Position numbers and translations under genes: made by a program. 64,000 nucleotides of DNA, taken from positions 124,001 through 188,000 of the forward strand of contig CAVTPU010000004.1 of assembly GCA_963736695.1 (NCBI GenBank), given 5' to 3'. The DNA is from CAVTPU01 sp963736695. Lineage in GTDB: Bacteria; Actinomycetota; Actinomycetes; Mycobacteriales; Micromonosporaceae. The first letter of the stretch is position 1. Each line of letters opens with the position of its first letter. The notes under the pieces were generated by a model that had not been told where the DNA came from, did not search any database, and saw only the letters and a program-made list of their open reading frames with translations. Positions 52,400-62,509 of this stretch are shown one piece after another.

Positions 52400-53670
52400 T
52401 CAAGGGTTTGACTGCCCGGCGACGGCCCGCAGGTCACCACGGTCGACGAGGTGCGACAACGTCTCGGTCAACGCGGTGACCTGCTCGTCGGTGTGAGTGG
52501 CGGTGAGCTGCAGCCGGAACCCCACCTTGTCTCGCGGCACCATCGGATAGGGCGCGAGGGTGACATAGACCCCCCGTCGCCACAGGAACGCGGCGACGTC
52601 GGCGAGGTCTCGGCCCTCGGCGATCGGCAACTCGATGATGGGTGTGCCGGAGGAGTTGGGGGTGAACACCCCCAACCCCGCGAGGTGGTCGAGGACCCGG
52701 GCGGTGAGCTGGTGCAGCCGCGCGCGCAGCGCCTCCCCGCGGTCGTCGTTGACGTCCAGACCGGCGAGCACCCCGGCGAGAGACGCGGTCGGCGAGGGCC
52801 CGGAATAGAGGTAGGGCGGCGCGGCGATCTTGAGAAGGTTCTTCACCGACGTGGGCACGGCGATGAAGGCCAGCAGCGAGGAGTAGGCCTTGGAGAAACC
52901 GCCGACGAGGACGATGTTGTCGTAGGTCTCGCCGGTGTGGCGCACCACCGCGTTTCCCCGCGCGCCGTAGGGGCTCGACTCGTCGGGTCGACGTTCCCCG
53001 ATGATGCCGAATCCGTGCGCGTCGTCGACATAGAGCAACGCGTCGTGTTCGCGGCAGAGCGCGGCGAGTCCGGGCAGGTCGGGCGGGTTGCCGGTCATGC
53101 TGTTGACACCGTCGACACAGACCAGCCGGCCGACCCCGGCCGGCGACTCGCGCAACTGGTCGGCCAGCCTCGTCAGATCGGCGCTGTCGAATCGGTGCAC
53201 GGTGGCGCCCATTCCCCGAGCGTGCACACAGCCGTCATAGATCGTGCGGTGCGCCTCGCGGTCGAGGAAGACGCTGCCTTTACCGGCGAGCACCGGGATC
53301 ACCGCGTGGTGGATGTGGGTGATGGTCGGCAGCACCAGGGTGTCGGGGGCGCCGAGCAGATCGGTGAGCCGCTCCTCGATCTCGGGATAGAGCCGGGGAT
53401 TGCCGAGCAGCCGGGACCAGCTCGGGTGGGTGCCCCACCGGCGCACCGCGGCGGTGATCGCCGACATGATCTGCGGGTTCGAGGTCGAAGCCCAGATAGT
53501 TGCAGGAGGCGAAGTCGACGAGCCAGTGCGTCGCCGATGCGAATGTTGCGGCCGTCGATCTCGTCGATGACGGCGTCATACATCGGGCTCTGCTCACGCA
53601 GCCGGGCCAGCTCACCGAAACGGGGGTCCGCGCGGATGTGACGCAGCGCGGCGTCGGTGACCTCAGCCAT
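52400..53670 (-). pseudogene. PLP-dependent alpha-oxoamine synthase-like enzyme, frameshifted
   Basis: The gene starts at ATG 53670 (TGATG overlap with the GGDEF-EAL stop) with EVTDAALRHIRADP. An extra G near 53530 shifts to the frame of HWLVDFASCNYLGF, and another near 53474 shifts to the frame of IMSAITAAV, which is then open to 52400. The rest has DDAHGFGIIG and the PLP Lys in GGFSKAYSSLL, as in 8-amino-7-oxononanoate synthase and KBL-type enzymes. A product from ATG 53467 would lack about 65 residues. Sequencing errors could also explain this. Confidence 0.7.
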
Positions 53671-56600
53671 CAGACGGCCACTCGCTCGGCTTGGAGCCAG
53701 GCGACGACCTCGTCATAGCGCAGGGAACTCGAATAGAGGAATCCTTGGCCGAACGGGCAGCCCATGTCGACGAGGAGGTCCCGGTCGGAGGTGCGCTGGA
53801 TGCCCTCGGCAACGACCTGCAGGCCGAGGGTCTGGGCCAACCGGACGATGCCCTCGACGAGTGCCCGTTGCTGCGCCGACGTCGAGAGCGGGTCGATGAA
53901 CGACTTGTCGATCTTCACGATGTCGATGGGCACCTGGCGCAGATAACTCAACGACGAATACCCGGTGCCGAAGTCGTCGATCGCGACCCGCACGCCGAGT
54001 TCGCGCAGACTCATGAGGTCGCTCCAGACCTGATCGTCGTCGCGCAGCAGCAGACTCTCGGTGATCTCCACCATGAGTCGGTCGGCGGGGAACCCCGATC
54101 GGGCGATCGCGCGGCGGATCTTCTCGACGAAGTCCGGGGCGCGGAACTGCCGTGCCGAGGCGTTGATCCCCAGATAGGTCGTGCTCTCCGGCACGACCTC
54201 GAGCCAGGCCACCGCGTCGGTGAGTGCCTGTTCCAACACCCAGTCGCCGATCGGCACGATGAGGCCACTGTCCTCGGCGACCTCGATGAACTCACCCGGC
54301 AGGATGAGCCCGCGGGTCGGATGATGCCAGCGCATCAAGGCCTCGAAGCCGACAGTGCGCCCGTCGGTGAGCCGTACGATCGGTTGGTATTGCAGTTGGA
54401 ACGCCCGCTCGGCGAGGGCCTGGTCGAGCGCGGACCGCAGCTCGAGGCGCTCGACGATCGCGGTGTGCAACGCGGCCTGATAACGCCGCCACCGGCTCTT
54501 GCCGGCGTCTTTGGCCACATAGAGGGCCAGGTCTGCCTGGCGCAGCAGGTCGCTGCCGATCTCGGCCTCGGCGGTGGTCGCCACGCCCACGCTCACCGAT
54601 CCGGTGACGAGCTGGCCGGCGAGGACCAACGGTTCGGCGAGGGCGGCGACGACCCGTTCGGCGACCTGCTCCACGTCTTCCGGGGTTCGGGCGGCGTCGA
54701 TGAGGATCGCGAACTCGTCGCCGCCGAGCCGCGCGGCCATGTCCTCGCCGCGCAGCACTCCGGTGAGTCGTTGCGCCATCGCCATGAGCAGTTGGTCGCC
54801 GACCTCGTGGCCGAGGGTGTCGTTGATGACTTTGAAATCGTCGAGGTCGATGAAGAGCACGCCGACGACGCTGCGGTCCCGTCGGTTGCGGGCGACCGCC
54901 TCGTCGACCTTGTCGCAGAACAGCGACCGGTTGGCCAAGCCGGTGAGTTGGTCGAAGAAGGCGCGTTGGGTGAGCTCCTTCTCCAACCGGCGCCGTTCGG
55001 TCACGTCCCGCAGGGTGAGCACCAGCCCGTTGACGGTGGCGTCGTCTCGCAGATCGCTGCCGGAGACCTCGACCTGCAGGAGCCCCTCGGCTCCCCGAAC
55101 GTTCCAGTCGACCGGTTCTGCGCCGGCCCGCCCCGAGCGCAGCGTCTCGAGGACCCGCGTCACGGCGGGGTGATGGTCGGGTTCGACGAGGTCGGTGATG
55201 GCCAGGCCGAACAGGGAGGCGGAGCCGAACAATGTCGTCGCCGACGGGCTCGCATAGCGGACCCGGTCGGACTCGTCGACGATGAGGATCACGTCGGCGG
55301 AGTTCTGCACGAGGGTGCGGAAGTATTCGTCGCTGCGTCGACGGGTGATCTCCGTGCTGAGGGCGATTCGTTCCAGGGCGAGTGTCGATTGGGTCGCCAG
55401 CACGCCGACGCCGCTGAGAAGGTCGACGAGGTTGGATTCAGGCGCCGCGACGAAGATGTCTCCGATGTGGGAGACCCCGGCCGCCCGGGGCGCCATGACG
55501 AGCGGCTGCACCAACACGAGGTCGTAGCCCGCCAATCGGGATGCGATCGACGGAGGGAGGTTCGTGGTCAGGACGAGGCGCGCGTGGGACTCGTCGCCCC
55601 GGCCTCCGTCGAGCATGATGAGCACGTCGTGGCGCACACCCTGCGGCAGCAGACTGGTGACGGCGGCCGTGATGGAGTCGCTGACGTCGGAGGCCACGGT
55701 GGCGGAGACGAGCGCGGCGCCGGATTCGCGCAGGCCCCGCTCCCGTCCGGCGGCCTGCTTGTTCTCCCGCACCACGCCAGCGAGACGTAGCAGCACGAGC
55801 AGGAAGATCATCGCGGAGACCACGGCGATGACCAGCGCGTCCTCGACGGTGCCCGTCGCCTCCTCGACGGCGAGCACCAGCGGGGCCACAAGCGCCGACA
55901 GGGCAAGGATGGTCAACCGGGTCGCGGTGACCTGGCTTTCCCGCACAATCCGCGGCTCGGTCAGGCTCACCATCGACGGGTGCAGTGCGGCGGCACCCCA
56001 CGTGGCGTAGAAGATGATCCACCCGGCATCGACTGGGCCGCCGACGTTCCACGAGCCGTAGAGCTGGCTGAGGGCATAGCCCACGTCGGCGGAGAGCAGG
56101 CCCAGTCCGCCGACCGCGAGCAGCACCACCGAGGGTCCGCGTCGAACGGTCGTGAGCAGGCGGGCGCCGAACGCGAGCACGACGACGTCGAAGAGGGGAT
56201 AGGCGACGGAGGTCGCCTTCTCCAGCCCGCCCAACGACGGGTCGCCGACATAGCGCGAGATGAGGAAGATCCAGGCGAGCAGGGCGAGCGCTGAGGTGAA
56301 GATCAGCGTGTCGAGTCCGCCCGCCCGGTCCCGTCCGGTGACCGACCGGGGCAGCAGCATGATCGCCGCCACGAGCAGGGTATACATCCCGAGATAGAAC
56401 ACGTCGGCGAGCGACGGAAACGGGTTGTTCTGCCCCAACGACTCGGTGAGCACGAAATAGACGGTGTCGCCGGTGACCAGCGTGACGAGCGCCGCGCTCA
56501 CGAGATACCACGGCCCGCGATAACGCGGTCGGTTGCGGGCGACCCCGACGACGACCGCCGCCGCGCCGGTGAGCCCGATGCCGGCCCAGAAATAGGCGCG

Positions 56601-56681
56601 CAACGGCGCCACGGCATAGAAGCCCGCGACGAGCACGGCCAACCACAGCCAGTAGAAGAGCATCAGCTTGCGCGTCGACAC
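53670..56681 (-). CDS. Membrane GGDEF-EAL protein with GAF- and PAS-like sensors
   Basis: 1003 residues from GTG 56681, preceded by GGAGGAG. Nine to ten helices fill the first 310 residues. A GAF-like region (about 335-470) and a PAS domain (YFRTLVQNSADVILIVDE) follow. GGDEF at about residue 652 is intact (RLGGDEFAIL), so diguanylate cyclase activity is possible. The EAL domain has EALMRW near 779 and DDFGTGYSSLSYL, so c-di-GMP hydrolysis is also possible. Which activity dominates is unknown. The PLP enzyme gene is coupled to its end. Confidence 0.9.
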   Translation of the reverse strand: MSTRKLMLFYWLWLAVLVAGFYAVAPLRAYFWAGIGLTGAAAVVVGVARNRPRYRGPWYLVSAALVTLVTGDTVYFVLTESLGQNNPFPSLADVFYLGMYTLLVAAIMLLPRSVTGRDRAGGLDTLIFTSALALLAWIFLISRYVGDPSLGGLEKATSVAYPLFDVVVLAFGARLLTTVRRGPSVVLLAVGGLGLLSADVGYALSQLYGSWNVGGPVDAGWIIFYATWGAAALHPSMVSLTEPRIVRESQVTATRLTILALSALVAPLVLAVEEATGTVEDALVIAVVSAMIFLLVLLRLAGVVRENKQAAGRERGLRESGAALVSATVASDVSDSITAAVTSLLPQGVRHDVLIMLDGGRGDESHARLVLTTNLPPSIASRLAGYDLVLVQPLVMAPRAAGVSHIGDIFVAAPESNLVDLLSGVGVLATQSTLALERIALSTEITRRRSDEYFRTLVQNSADVILIVDESDRVRYASPSATTLFGSASLFGLAITDLVEPDHHPAVTRVLETLRSGRAGAEPVDWNVRGAEGLLQVEVSGSDLRDDATVNGLVLTLRDVTERRRLEKELTQRAFFDQLTGLANRSLFCDKVDEAVARNRRDRSVVGVLFIDLDDFKVINDTLGHEVGDQLLMAMAQRLTGVLRGEDMAARLGGDEFAILIDAARTPEDVEQVAERVVAALAEPLVLAGQLVTGSVSVGVATTAEAEIGSDLLRQADLALYVAKDAGKSRWRRYQAALHTAIVERLELRSALDQALAERAFQLQYQPIVRLTDGRTVGFEALMRWHHPTRGLILPGEFIEVAEDSGLIVPIGDWVLEQALTDAVAWLEVVPESTTYLGINASARQFRAPDFVEKIRRAIARSGFPADRLMVEITESLLLRDDDQVWSDLMSLRELGVRVAIDDFGTGYSSLSYLRQVPIDIVKIDKSFIDPLSTSAQQRALVEGIVRLAQTLGLQVVAEGIQRTSDRDLLVDMGCPFGQGFLYSSSLRYDEVVAWLQAERVAV

Positions 56682-56725
56682 ATCTCCTCCGCATTGCACC
56701 ATCGGGCGCACCAGGCCCCGACCCG

Positions 56726-56748
56726 GGCGATCGGTTCTAATGATCGCC
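56726..56748. promoter_or_regulatory. Inverted repeat upstream of the GGDEF-EAL gene
   Basis: GGCGATC (56726-56732) and GATCGCC (56742-56748) flank a 9-nt AT-richer spacer. It sits 45 nt before the GGDEF-EAL start codon and could be an operator. I see no gene in the 316 nt between this gene and corA (56682-56997). Confidence 0.3.
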
Positions 56749-56997
56749 TATCTCAACACCTGACCATGTGCCGGGCAGATCGGCCATGAGGTCGATCAAT
56801 GACAACAATGGTCACATCGGAGGTGCCCGTATCGCCAATCGCCATCGGCCCCAGAAACCTCCCGTTTCTCGAAATTCGCAGATATCGGGCCGTTTCCTCC
56901 ACGCTACGTCGCGAAACCGGCACAGTCCGCTATTGTCCGAGATCCCTGCATCCCCGGGCCGGCCAACCCTCGTGAGTTGAGGTGCGAGGATCGGGGC

Positions 56998-57969
56998 ATG
57001 GAGCGCACCCGGTGCTATCGAGGCGACCAGCTGGTCGCCGAGGGGTTCCCGCTCGCCGACATCTCCGCCCTGCTCGCCGAGCCCGACGCCGTGGTCTGGT
57101 GCGACCTGTGCGGCCCCGACCCAGCCCAGCTCAGCCTGATCTATCGCGAGTTGGGCCTGCACGAGCTCGCCGTCGAAGACGTGCTCGACGCCGGCCAACG
57201 CCCGAAACTCGATCACTACGCCAATCATCTGTTCATCGCGACGCACGCCGTCGACGTGGACCCCGAGACGCTGACGTTGACCGCACACGAGGTCGGAGTC
57301 TTCGTCACCCGCCACGCGATGGTGACGGTCCATGCCGATCCCGGGTTCGACATCGACGCGGTCGTGGCCATGTGGGACGCGAGCGACCAGCGGGTCGGCA
57401 GTCGCGTCGCGTTTCTGCTGCATGGGCTGCTCGACTACGTGGTCGACACCCAATACACGGCCGCCGAACGGCTCGATGACGCGATTGACGAACTCGAGGG
57501 CCTGCTCTTTGACGGCGACGGCGACGACGCGCGTCTGCAGCGCGGCACCTTCGCCGCACGCAAGGCCCTCGTGCAGCTTCGCCGCCTCGCGTTGCCGATG
57601 CGCGAGGTGGTCAACTCGGTGATGCGCCGAGATCTGGGCGTCGTCGACGCGGAGTCCAGCCCCTATTTCCAGGACGTCTACGACCACGTCATCCGGGTCG
57701 GGGAGTGGACCGAGTCGCTGCGCGACCTGCTCGCGAACATTCTCGAGACCCGACTGACCGTGCGGGGCAACCAGCTCAACGTGATCATGAAGAAGGTGAC
57801 GAGCTGGGCGGCGATCATCGCCGTGCCGACGGCCGTCACCGGCTTCTACGGACAGAACATCCCATATCCCGGGTACGGGCAACCAGCCGGCTTTTGGGTC
57901 TCGGCCGTGCTGATTCTCATCATCTCCGGCGCCCTCTATCTCATTTTCCGCAGCAAGGACTGGTTGTGA
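56998..57969 (+). CDS. corA: CorA-like Mg2+/Co2+ transporter with YGQN signature
   Basis: 323 residues from ATG 56998 (GAGGA site). The N-terminal domain is cytosolic (VWCDLCGPD, HELAVEDVL). The last 60 residues hold two helices. The pore loop is GFYGQNIP at about residue 282, with GQN in place of the classical GMN of CorA. The change is shared by a CorA branch in actinobacteria as far as I recall, but ion choice could differ. It overlaps the thioesterase start. Confidence 0.88.
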   Translation: MERTRCYRGDQLVAEGFPLADISALLAEPDAVVWCDLCGPDPAQLSLIYRELGLHELAVEDVLDAGQRPKLDHYANHLFIATHAVDVDPETLTLTAHEVGVFVTRHAMVTVHADPGFDIDAVVAMWDASDQRVGSRVAFLLHGLLDYVVDTQYTAAERLDDAIDELEGLLFDGDGDDARLQRGTFAARKALVQLRRLALPMREVVNSVMRRDLGVVDAESSPYFQDVYDHVIRVGEWTESLRDLLANILETRLTVRGNQLNVIMKKVTSWAAIIAVPTAVTGFYGQNIPYPGYGQPAGFWVSAVLILIISGALYLIFRSKDWL

Positions 57970-58457
57970 CACGCACCGACGCGGGCACCGACCCCGACCC
58001 CAGCACCGACGCCGGCACCGCCGTGGCCCGCCGCTGCGCGCGGGCGATGTTCGCCGCCGACGCCGCGTCGGCGCACCTGGGCATCACCATCGACGACGTG
58101 GCACCGGGCCGGGCCGCCGCGCGCATGCTCGTCACCTCGACCATGATCAACGGGCACGGCATCTGCCACGGTGGCTATCTCATGCTGCTCGCCGACACCG
58201 CCTTCGCGTTCGCCTGCAACACCTACGACCAACGTACGGTCGCTCAGTCTGTCGACATGACCTTCGTGCGCCCGGTGCGGCTGGGCGACGCGCTCGTCGC
58301 CGTCGCGGTGGAGCGGGTGCGTCACGGGCGTGGCGGCGTCTATGACGTGACGGTGCGCGCCCAGTCGGGCGACGGGTCGGCGGGGCCTGTCGTCGCGGAG
58401 TTCCGGGGTCGCAGCCGCACGATCGCCGGCTCCATCCTGCCCGCGCCACCGTCGTGA
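57966..58457 (+). CDS. paaI: PaaI-family hotdog-fold thioesterase
   Basis: 163 residues from GTG 57966, which overlaps the corA stop (GTGA). GHGICHGGYLMLLADTAFAFA (about residues 59-79) is the PaaI active-site segment with the catalytic Asp in the LADTAF turn. PaaI hydrolyses phenylacetyl-CoA derivatives; no paa pathway genes are nearby, so the CoA-ester substrate is unclear. Confidence 0.88.
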   Translation: MTRTDAGTDPDPSTDAGTAVARRCARAMFAADAASAHLGITIDDVAPGRAAARMLVTSTMINGHGICHGGYLMLLADTAFAFACNTYDQRTVAQSVDMTFVRPVRLGDALVAVAVERVRHGRGGVYDVTVRAQSGDGSAGPVVAEFRGRSRTIAGSILPAPPS

Positions 58458-58485
58458 GCGGCGAACCCAGTTGCTCGCCGCTCCG

Positions 58486-61400
58486 TTAGCGGAGTTCGTC
58501 GATGCGGCGATAGATTCGGCGGTCCGAGATGGGATAGGCGGTGCGCACCTGCTGGGCGAAGTAGCTCAACCGCAGCTCCTCGATCATCCAGCGGAGATCC
58601 GCCACCTCGGGCTCGTCGCGCCGATGTGGGTGCAGCCCAGCCTTCAGTTCGTCATAATCGGCCCGCACCTCGGCGATCTGACTCAGCCATTCCCGGTCAC
58701 GCGCCGGGTGACTGCCGAGTTTCTCCCACCGCAGCCGCATCCCGCGCAGATAACGGATGAGGTCGGGCAGTCGGCGGGTGCCGGCGGCGGTGACGAAGCC
58801 GGGGGCGATGAGCGACACCAACTGCGAGCGCATGTCCTCGACCGACTCGGCAGGCATCGCGCGGGTCGGCTCGGCGAGCAGCGAACGCACCTCGTGGGCG
58901 GCCGCGACGACCTTCTCGACCGCGGTCACGACCGACACGGTGACGTCGGTGAGGTCGCGACGCACCGCCTCGAGCAGACGGGCATAACCATCGTCGTCCC
59001 AGGACGGACCGCCGGCCGCCTCGACGATCTGGTCGACTGCCGCGTTGACGCAGTCGTCGAGCAGCTCGGGCACCGTCCCGTACGGATAGCGGGTCAGGCC
59101 GAGTTTCACCACGGCCGGAAGTCGCGCGCCGAGCTTGGGGATCGGGGTGGCCACCTCGAGCAGCAACAACCGACGGGTGCCGGACCACATGGCCCGGGCC
59201 TGTTGTTGCGGGGTCTCGAAGACGCGCACGGCGACGCTGTCGGCCTGATCCACCAACGCCGGATAGGCGGTGACCGCGTATCCCTGGCGCTCGCGGTGCA
59301 CGACTTTGGCCAGGGTGCCCGGATTCCATCGGGTGAGGCCGTCGCGTTCCACCCCGTCGGCGGCGTCGGCGGCGGCTTCCCGCGCCTCGGGGGCGAGCTG
59401 CGTGAGCAGTGCGGTGATCTCCTTGCCGTGCGCGAGGGTGGCGCCGTCATCGGATTCGACGCGGATCGTCATCCGCAGGTGTGCGGGGACCGCGTCGATC
59501 GGCCATTCGGCGCGGGTGAGTCGCACACCGCTGCGTTGGCGCACATAGTCGGTGAGGGCGTCGAACAGTGATGTCTCGTGCGGCGTCGTGGTGGCGAGGA
59601 AGTGCCGGACGTGGTCGGGCACCGGCACCAGGTGTCGGCGCACCGGTTTGGGTAGCGCCCTCAGCAGCGCGGTGACGAGATCCTCGCGCAGGCCGGGGAT
59701 CTGCCAGTCGAAGGCGTCGTGCGGCAGCTGGGCGAGCAGTCCGACCGGCACGTGCACGCTCACCCCGTCGGTCGGACTGTCCGGGTCGAACTGATAGGTC
59801 AACCGCAGGGGCGTGTCGGTGTGGGTCCAGGTGCCGGGATAGTCCTCGCCGTCGGCCCGGACCGCCCCGCTGAGCAGCAGGCTCCGGGTGAAGGTGAGCA
59901 GGTCGGGCCGGTCCCGGCGCACCTCGCGCCACCACCGGTCGAAGTGGCGTGCCGAGACGACCTCGGCGCCGACACGGGCGTCGAAAAAGGCGAAGAGCAC
60001 CTCGTCGTCGACGACCACGTCCCGTCGGCGGGTGCGATGCTCCCACTCCTCGACCTCGGCGAGCAGTGCTCGGTTGTGGTGGAAGAACTCGTGCCGGGTC
60101 TGCCAGTCGCCCTCGACGAGCGCGTGCCTGATGAACAACTCCCGGCTCAGCGTCGGATCGACGCGTCCATAGGCGACGGTGCGGTTCGCGGCGAGGGTCA
60201 CCCCATAGAGCGTGACCCGCTCGCGGGCGACCACCGACCCGCGCGTGGCCACCCAATGGGGTTCGCTGTAGGTGCGTTTGACCAGGTGGCCGGCGAGTTT
60301 CTCGACCCATTCCGGATCGATGCGGGCCGCGACCCGCCCCCAAAGTCGCGACGTCTCGACCAGTTCGGCGGCCATCACCCAGTCGGTGTTGCGGCGGAAC
60401 AACACCGAGCCGGGGAAGATCGCGAACCGCGCCCCGCGCGCTCCGAGATAGTCGCGCTTCTCAATATCCCGTACGCCGATGTGGGAGAGCAGCCCTGCGA
60501 GCAGTGACTGGTGCACGCGGGCGGCCGGGGCAGGCTCGGTGTTGAGGGTGATGCCGATCTGGCGGGCCACCTGGCGCAGTTGGCTCTCGAGGTCCTGCCA
60601 CTCGCGCACCCGCAGATAGTTGAGATATTCGGACCGGCACATCCGACGGAACTGGTTGGAGGAGCCGGTGCGCTGCGCTTCCTGCAGATAGTTCCACAGA
60701 TTCAGATAGGTGATGAAGTCTGACTCCGGGTCGCGGAACCGGGCGTGAGACTGGGTGGCCGCCTCCTGGTGCTCCAACGGCCGTTCGCGGGGATCCTGAA
60801 TGGACAGTGCGGCGGCGATGATGAGCACCTCCCGCGCGCACCCGTTGGTGTCGGCCTCGATGAGCATGCGGCCGAGCCGGGGGTCGATCGGCAGGCGAGC
60901 CAACCGCCGCCCCAGGCCGGTGAGCTGGTCGCCGGCGTCTGTTCCGGCCGGGCTGAAGGCGCCCAACTCCCGCAGCAGCGCCACCCCGTCGGCGACGCTG
61001 CGCCGGTCGGGCGGGTCGAGAAAGCCGAACTTCTCGATGTCACCAAGCTCGAGCGCAGCCATCTGCACGATCACCGAGGCGAGGTTGGTGCGCAGGATCT
61101 CCGGATCGGTGAACCGGGGCCGGGCGTCGAGGTCCGCCTCGGAATAGAGCCGCACGCAGATGCCGTCGGCGATGCGCCCACAGCGACCGGCCCGTTGGTC
61201 GGCGGAGGCCCGCGAGATCGGCTCGATCGGCAGTCGCTGCACCTTGAGCCGCTGGCTGTATCGGGAGATGCGGGCGGTCCCGGTGTCGATGACATAGTGG
61301 ATGCCCGGCACCGTCAGCGAGGTCTCCGCGACGTTGGTCGCCAGCACGACGCGACGCGACGCGCCAGGCTGGAAGACCCGATGCTGTTCGGCGGTCGAGA

Positions 61401-62373
61401 GCCGGGCGAACAGCGGCAGGATCTCGGTGCTCGGCGCGACATGTCGGCGCAGCGCGTCGGCCGCGTCGCGAATCTCCCGCTCGCCGGAGAGGAAGACGAG
61501 GATGTCGCCGGGGCCTTCGGCGCAGAGTTCGTCGACCGCGTCGCAGATCGCGCCCACCTGGTCGCGCGGCTCGGCCGTCTCGTCGGGCTGCTCCGAGGTG
61601 TGCTGCTCCGACGCGGGGGAGTCCGAGGCGTGGGGGTCCGTCATGTCGAGCGGCCGATAGCGCACCTCGACGGGGTAGGTGCGGCCGGAGACCTCCAGCA
61701 CCGGGGCGTCACCGAAGTGCGCCGCGAATCGGTGCGGGTCGATGGTCGCCGACGTGACGATGACTTTGAGATCGGGCCGCCGGGGGAGCAGCTGTTTGAG
61801 ATAGCCGAGAATGAAGTCGATGTTGAGGCTGCGCTCGTGCGCCTCATCGATGATCAACGTGTCGTAGGCGCTGAGCGACCGGTCGTGTTGAGTCTCGGCG
61901 AGCAGGATGCCATCGGTCATGAGTTTGACCATCGTGGAGTCGCTGACCTTGCCGGTGAACCGCACCTGATAGCCGACCGCGCCGCCCAGCGGCACTCCGA
62001 GCTCGGCCGAGATCCGTTCGGCCACGGTGCGCGCCGCGATGCGGCGGGGCTGCGTGTGCCCGATGAGGCCGTCGCGGCCACGCCCGAGCTCCAGGCAGAT
62101 CTTCGGCAGCTGGGTGGTCTTGCCGGATCCGGTCTCGCCGGCGATGACCACCACCTGGTGGTCCCGGATCGCCGCGGCGATCTCGTCGCGGCGCGCGCTG
62201 ATCGGCAGCTCGGCGGGATAACTGATCGCCAACTGGTGGGCCCGCCGGGCCGCGATCCGGGCCAGGTGCGCGGCCGAGACGGCGCCCGCCGACGAGGCGG
62301 CCGTCGTCGACCTGGGAGATGGTCGGGAACGGCGTCTGCCGGTTCGGTGCGGCCGGCCTGTGGGCGTGGTCAT
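58486..62373 (-). CDS. hrpA: ATP-dependent RNA helicase HrpA
   Basis: 1295 residues from ATG 62373, the expected length for HrpA. GETGSGKTT at residues 79-87 is motif I, and DEAHERS near residue 175 is motif II, a DEAH helicase. The QRAGRCGRI motif VI and the HrpA C-terminal region are present. It remodels RNA in the cytosol, perhaps at the ribosome. A longer open frame upstream lacks support. It converges with the thioesterase gene, 28 nt away. Confidence 0.94.
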   Translation of the reverse strand: MTTPTGRPHRTGRRRSRPSPRSTTAASSAGAVSAAHLARIAARRAHQLAISYPAELPISARRDEIAAAIRDHQVVVIAGETGSGKTTQLPKICLELGRGRDGLIGHTQPRRIAARTVAERISAELGVPLGGAVGYQVRFTGKVSDSTMVKLMTDGILLAETQHDRSLSAYDTLIIDEAHERSLNIDFILGYLKQLLPRRPDLKVIVTSATIDPHRFAAHFGDAPVLEVSGRTYPVEVRYRPLDMTDPHASDSPASEQHTSEQPDETAEPRDQVGAICDAVDELCAEGPGDILVFLSGEREIRDAADALRRHVAPSTEILPLFARLSTAEQHRVFQPGASRRVVLATNVAETSLTVPGIHYVIDTGTARISRYSQRLKVQRLPIEPISRASADQRAGRCGRIADGICVRLYSEADLDARPRFTDPEILRTNLASVIVQMAALELGDIEKFGFLDPPDRRSVADGVALLRELGAFSPAGTDAGDQLTGLGRRLARLPIDPRLGRMLIEADTNGCAREVLIIAAALSIQDPRERPLEHQEAATQSHARFRDPESDFITYLNLWNYLQEAQRTGSSNQFRRMCRSEYLNYLRVREWQDLESQLRQVARQIGITLNTEPAPAARVHQSLLAGLLSHIGVRDIEKRDYLGARGARFAIFPGSVLFRRNTDWVMAAELVETSRLWGRVAARIDPEWVEKLAGHLVKRTYSEPHWVATRGSVVARERVTLYGVTLAANRTVAYGRVDPTLSRELFIRHALVEGDWQTRHEFFHHNRALLAEVEEWEHRTRRRDVVVDDEVLFAFFDARVGAEVVSARHFDRWWREVRRDRPDLLTFTRSLLLSGAVRADGEDYPGTWTHTDTPLRLTYQFDPDSPTDGVSVHVPVGLLAQLPHDAFDWQIPGLREDLVTALLRALPKPVRRHLVPVPDHVRHFLATTTPHETSLFDALTDYVRQRSGVRLTRAEWPIDAVPAHLRMTIRVESDDGATLAHGKEITALLTQLAPEAREAAADAADGVERDGLTRWNPGTLAKVVHRERQGYAVTAYPALVDQADSVAVRVFETPQQQARAMWSGTRRLLLLEVATPIPKLGARLPAVVKLGLTRYPYGTVPELLDDCVNAAVDQIVEAAGGPSWDDDGYARLLEAVRRDLTDVTVSVVTAVEKVVAAAHEVRSLLAEPTRAMPAESVEDMRSQLVSLIAPGFVTAAGTRRLPDLIRYLRGMRLRWEKLGSHPARDREWLSQIAEVRADYDELKAGLHPHRRDEPEVADLRWMIEELRLSYFAQQVRTAYPISDRRIYRRIDELR

Positions 62374-62509
62374 AACAGTCGCCCAGCCTAATACCGCACC
62401 GGTGGCCGCCACCAATGAATAGCGTGCGCTGACGCCCGTCACGCACGAGGCGTGACGGGCGTCAGCGCATATCGCGTGATTCTCCGGCGGTGGCCGGTGT
62501 GAAGTCAGG

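Noticed and set aside
53691..55790. 699-residue plus-strand open frame opposite the GGDEF-EAL gene
   Set aside because: The minus-strand protein has intact GGDEF and EAL motifs; the opposite frame has no recognisable domain.
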